Shown in pieces: positions 30,972-32,986 of a stretch of DNA of 32,986 nt. The translations under genes and the position numbers were made by a program. The stretch is from contig JAITGD010000100.1 in the NCBI GenBank assembly GCA_031280885.1, positions 1 to 32,986 of the forward strand, written 5' to 3'. The stretch is from Prevotellaceae bacterium. Its GTDB lineage: Bacteria > Bacteroidota > Bacteroidia > Bacteroidales > UBA932. Numbering within the stretch: position 1 is the stretch's first letter; every line of letters starts with the position of its first letter. A model generated the notes under the pieces. It was not told the origin of the DNA and did not search any database. It saw only the letters and a list, made by a program, of their open reading frames with translations.

Positions 30972-32360
30972 TTACTGTCCGCGAAACAGATGTACTGTTC
31001 CGGTGAATTGTTTTCCGGCATATTGTTTTCCGTCCCATCCATCGCCGGAGACTACGTAGTGATATATTCCCGAAGCACATTCGGCTTTATTTCCCAGATA
31101 CCTTCCGTTCCAGCCTTCCCAGAGGGCAGCTTCTCCGGCGTACTTGTAAACGAGGTTTCCGTTGCGTCCGTATATTTTGATGTTTATGTTTCGCATCGAA
31201 GTCGGTTCGTTTCCGACGATAAATTTGAAAACGTCGTTCATTCCGTCTCCGTTAGGCGAGAAAACATTTGGAATACTTGAGCTTTCGAGCAGCGAATGTT
31301 CCACCGTAAGGTCGTATTCTTTTCCGGCGGCGTCGCGCGGACGCGCCATACTGCGACATCCGGTGCTTGTGTTTTCGACGGCGAGGCTCACCGGCCATAT
31401 TCCCGGCGTATAATGTATTTCGTCGGCGATATTTTCTGTGTTATAAATCCAAAGGGTATCGTTTTTTTGGATATTTATTTCCTGATTAAACATTCCTATC
31501 CAGCGGAACTTATCGGCATTTATACTTTTGTTATTCAGTTTGATTCGATATAGCGCTTCGCCTCTGAAAGTGGTCGTTGGAGTAAAGATTCCGTTTTCGT
31601 CGCGCACAAGCACGTCGAAATCGGCATACGAAGCCAAACAAGGAACCGTCGCTGAAGTGATTTTATTCGACCGATAACCAAAAACATCCGTCATTTCGGC
31701 GGAATATTCGGCGTCGGCAAGTGGAGCGGGGTCGATTCGTGTGAAATACATATCGCGCGAGCTTTTCCAAGCGTCGTTTGTATATCGTCCGCCGGCGCTG
31801 ATGTCGGCGCTTGCTTCCCACGTGATTGTAAAATTGTTTCTGATGAATTTTGTTTGTATTGCATTGAGGTCGCAGAAATCGAAATAGTCAAAATAATTTG
31901 GATTTGTGCGATATTCTTGTTCGGCTTCGACTTCGAGTTTGAGAAAATCGCAGTTATTGTCGGCGACAATGATGTTGTTGAGCACAATTTTGTCGTAAAA
32001 CACCCAAGCTCTGAAAGTGTCGGCTTCGGCAGCATTGCTTCGACGTAACATGTAGCCTCCGGGCTGTACATCGACGATGGATTGAAGTTCGGAAGAATCG
32101 GTTTGAACAAGATTGACTGTCTGCGTAGATTCGTCGAATTTGTACCATTCAAAATGCGCCGGCAATCCATCCGTGCTTGAGGATTTGATTTGTGGCTGAT
32201 TTTGATACGGAACAAAGAAAGTGAAGATAAAAGTAGAATCGTTCACTTGCATATTATGCTCCACCCTGCTGTAATCGGCCCTAATACCGACGATCTGCGC
32301 AACGACGTCGAATCGAGCTAAACAGCATATAATCAGAAGAACTATGTGAACTTTTTTCAT
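30972..32360 (-). CDS. Secreted protein with gliding-motility/T9SS C-terminal domain (CHU_C)
   Basis: 462 residues. The signal peptide MKKVHIVLLIICCLARFDVV is followed by AQ. The middle (about 25-350) is beta-rich, with repeated Tyr and Asp, and not assigned. The C-terminal CHU_C domain (about 362-462) is clear: SIPNVFSPNGDGMNDVFKF, NINIKIYGRNGNLVYKYAG, WEGWNGRYLG, ASGIYHYVVSG and a closing TVHLFRG. Such domains direct export and surface attachment by the type IX secretion system, so the organism should have one. A TACATTTG box lies 25 nt upstream. Confidence 0.9.
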   Translation of the reverse strand: MKKVHIVLLIICCLARFDVVAQIVGIRADYSRVEHNMQVNDSTFIFTFFVPYQNQPQIKSSSTDGLPAHFEWYKFDESTQTVNLVQTDSSELQSIVDVQPGGYMLRRSNAAEADTFRAWVFYDKIVLNNIIVADNNCDFLKLEVEAEQEYRTNPNYFDYFDFCDLNAIQTKFIRNNFTITWEASADISAGGRYTNDAWKSSRDMYFTRIDPAPLADAEYSAEMTDVFGYRSNKITSATVPCLASYADFDVLVRDENGIFTPTTTFRGEALYRIKLNNKSINADKFRWIGMFNQEINIQKNDTLWIYNTENIADEIHYTPGIWPVSLAVENTSTGCRSMARPRDAAGKEYDLTVEHSLLESSSIPNVFSPNGDGMNDVFKFIVGNEPTSMRNINIKIYGRNGNLVYKYAGEAALWEGWNGRYLGNKAECASGIYHYVVSGDGWDGKQYAGKQFTGTVHLFRGQ

Positions 32361-32384
32361 ATACTTTTCTTAAATTCATACTTG

Positions 32385-32392
32385 CAAATGTA
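32385..32392 (-). promoter_or_regulatory. Candidate -7 box TACATTTG for the CHU_C gene
   Basis: Matches TAnnTTTG on the minus strand, 25-32 nt before the ATG at 32360. Confidence 0.5.
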
Positions 32393-32443
32393 GTTATCTT
32401 TTGGGATATGGAACATCCGCATGACAAAGTGAAAACATTCTTG

Positions 32444-32451
32444 TATCTTTG
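32444..32451 (+). promoter_or_regulatory. Candidate -7 box TATCTTTG upstream of the structured leader
   Basis: TATCTTTG followed by CA on the plus strand. It would start a transcript that includes the folded region 32561-32696 and the coding region from 32796. Confidence 0.45.
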
Positions 32452-32560
32452 CACCGTATTTTATGAGTAAAACTTTTTGTGAATGAAATAAGAAACATAA
32501 ATAGTGCTAAATAGCACAAAAACAGACATAAAGGAATAGCATTTACTGATTTTTTAGGCT

Positions 32561-32696
32561 GTACGAAGTTCCACAAACGATACAACCCCGAAACAATTAG
32601 GTGAATGCTCACGTGTAGCGTGAGCTTAACTTATTCGGGGAAGATATTACAAAACATTTATTGGAGTAATATCGTAGGTCGTGGAACACCTTGTAC
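32561..32696 (+). ncRNA. Candidate structured leader RNA with a three-way fold
   Basis: Closing stem P1: GTAC (32561-32564) with GTAC (32693-32696), and GTTCCAC (32568-32574) with GTGGAAC (32681-32687). Inside it are two arms. P2 is CCCCGAA (32586-32592) with TTCGGGG (32634-32640), continued by P3 GCTCACG (32607-32613) with CGTGAGC (32619-32625) around loop TGTAG. P4 is GATATTAC (32643-32650) with GTAATATC (32666-32673). All stems are perfect. The transcript strand is inferred from the upstream TATCTTTG box and the downstream lipoprotein frame. I do not recognise a known riboswitch class. Confidence 0.6.
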
Positions 32697-32795
32697 GGCG
32701 GTAAGGTAAGTTTCACGCTATTTTTTTGTCCTAAAACCAGAGTTAGAGTATTTACATTATTTCATATAGAACCAAAACTTTTAAATTAATATTTT

Positions 32796-32986
32796 ATGTA
32801 TCAAGAGATTGAAAAAACAGCAGCGAATGTAAACAGTTGCAACGCAATGGAGCGAGAACCCATTTCAAAAAAACCGCGTCAGTCCGAAAAACGAGAAGAG
32901 CAGGAGATTTCTGAAGTTCGGGGTCTTGTTGCTGGCAATCTTATTGTCGGTAACAGGATGCAACAAAGATACGCCTTCCGTTATTC
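32796..32986 (+). pseudogene. Start of a probable lipoprotein gene, frame broken at an A7 tract, cut by the window edge
   Basis: The ATG at 32796 opens a frame beginning MYQEIEKTAANVNSC. The downstream lipoprotein signal (KFGVLLLAILLSVTGCNKD, with lipobox SVTGC) is in the next frame. That frame has no ATG: it runs back to a TAA inside the first frame. Deleting one A from the A7 run at 32867-32873 joins the two, giving one protein with an N-terminal extension of about 40 residues and then the lipid-carrying Cys. This may be a sequencing error, phase variation, slippage or a true mutation. A second ATG at 32849 is an alternative start. The family is unknown because the gene continues past the edge. 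Confidence 0.55.

Overview
The window comes from a member of the Bacteroidota, most likely Bacteroidales. The evidence is consistent: purH next to mreB, a gliding-motility/type IX secretion C-terminal domain (CHU_C) on a secreted protein, a GldI-like FKBP lipoprotein, an S46 dipeptidyl-peptidase, DUF4924, DUF4469 and DUF4180 proteins, a bacteroidetal V-type ATPase B subunit, and repeated -7 boxes of the form TAnnTTTG upstream of genes. Classical Shine-Dalgarno sequences are mostly absent. No tRNA, rRNA, CRISPR array, transposase or integrase was recognised.

Layout. 1-500 holds the start of a possible leftward gene and a 270-bp foldback element. 507-4963 (+) carries a small membrane protein coupled to a KamA-type radical SAM protein, then purH and mreB. 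5028-5597 (-) is an NfeD-like membrane protein. 5730-9525 (+) holds a DUF4180 protein, a GH76 alpha-mannanase, a DUF4340 protein and a sigma-54 activator without a receiver domain. A 23-bp minisatellite follows, then a 1450-residue secreted lectin/GEVED/DUF11 adhesin (10078-14430). A HU-like DUF4469 protein (14915-15661) is bracketed by two copies of a 186-bp repeat. 16179-20231 (-) looks like one leftward run: MscS channel, GNAT acetyltransferase, S46 peptidase, DUF4924, closing on a strong terminator. 20426-22902 (+) is an ECF sigma factor, a membrane protein in the anti-sigma position and an outer-membrane barrel protein. 23006-26202 (-) has a small coiled-coil protein and a GtaA-type glutaminase lipoprotein. 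26240-27176 is repeat DNA (42-bp and 21-bp arrays, 28-bp palindromes). 27177-30415 has a lone V-ATPase B gene, a GldI-like PPIase and hisS. 30461-30807 is an array of three related hairpins. 30972-32360 (-) is a CHU_C protein. The window ends with a structured candidate leader RNA ahead of a probable lipoprotein gene whose frame is broken at an A7 tract.

How the genes fit together: the secreted products (GH76, S46 peptidase, GtaA-like lipoprotein, lectin adhesin, CHU_C protein, barrel protein) suggest an organism that degrades glycans and peptides and decorates its surface through a type IX system. The core genes (purH, mreB, hisS, V-ATPase B) stand apart from some of their usual partners, and intergenic space is rich in lineage-specific repeats. 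The most unusual material is in these intergenic elements rather than in the protein genes. All family assignments were made by reading the sequence; no database search was run.
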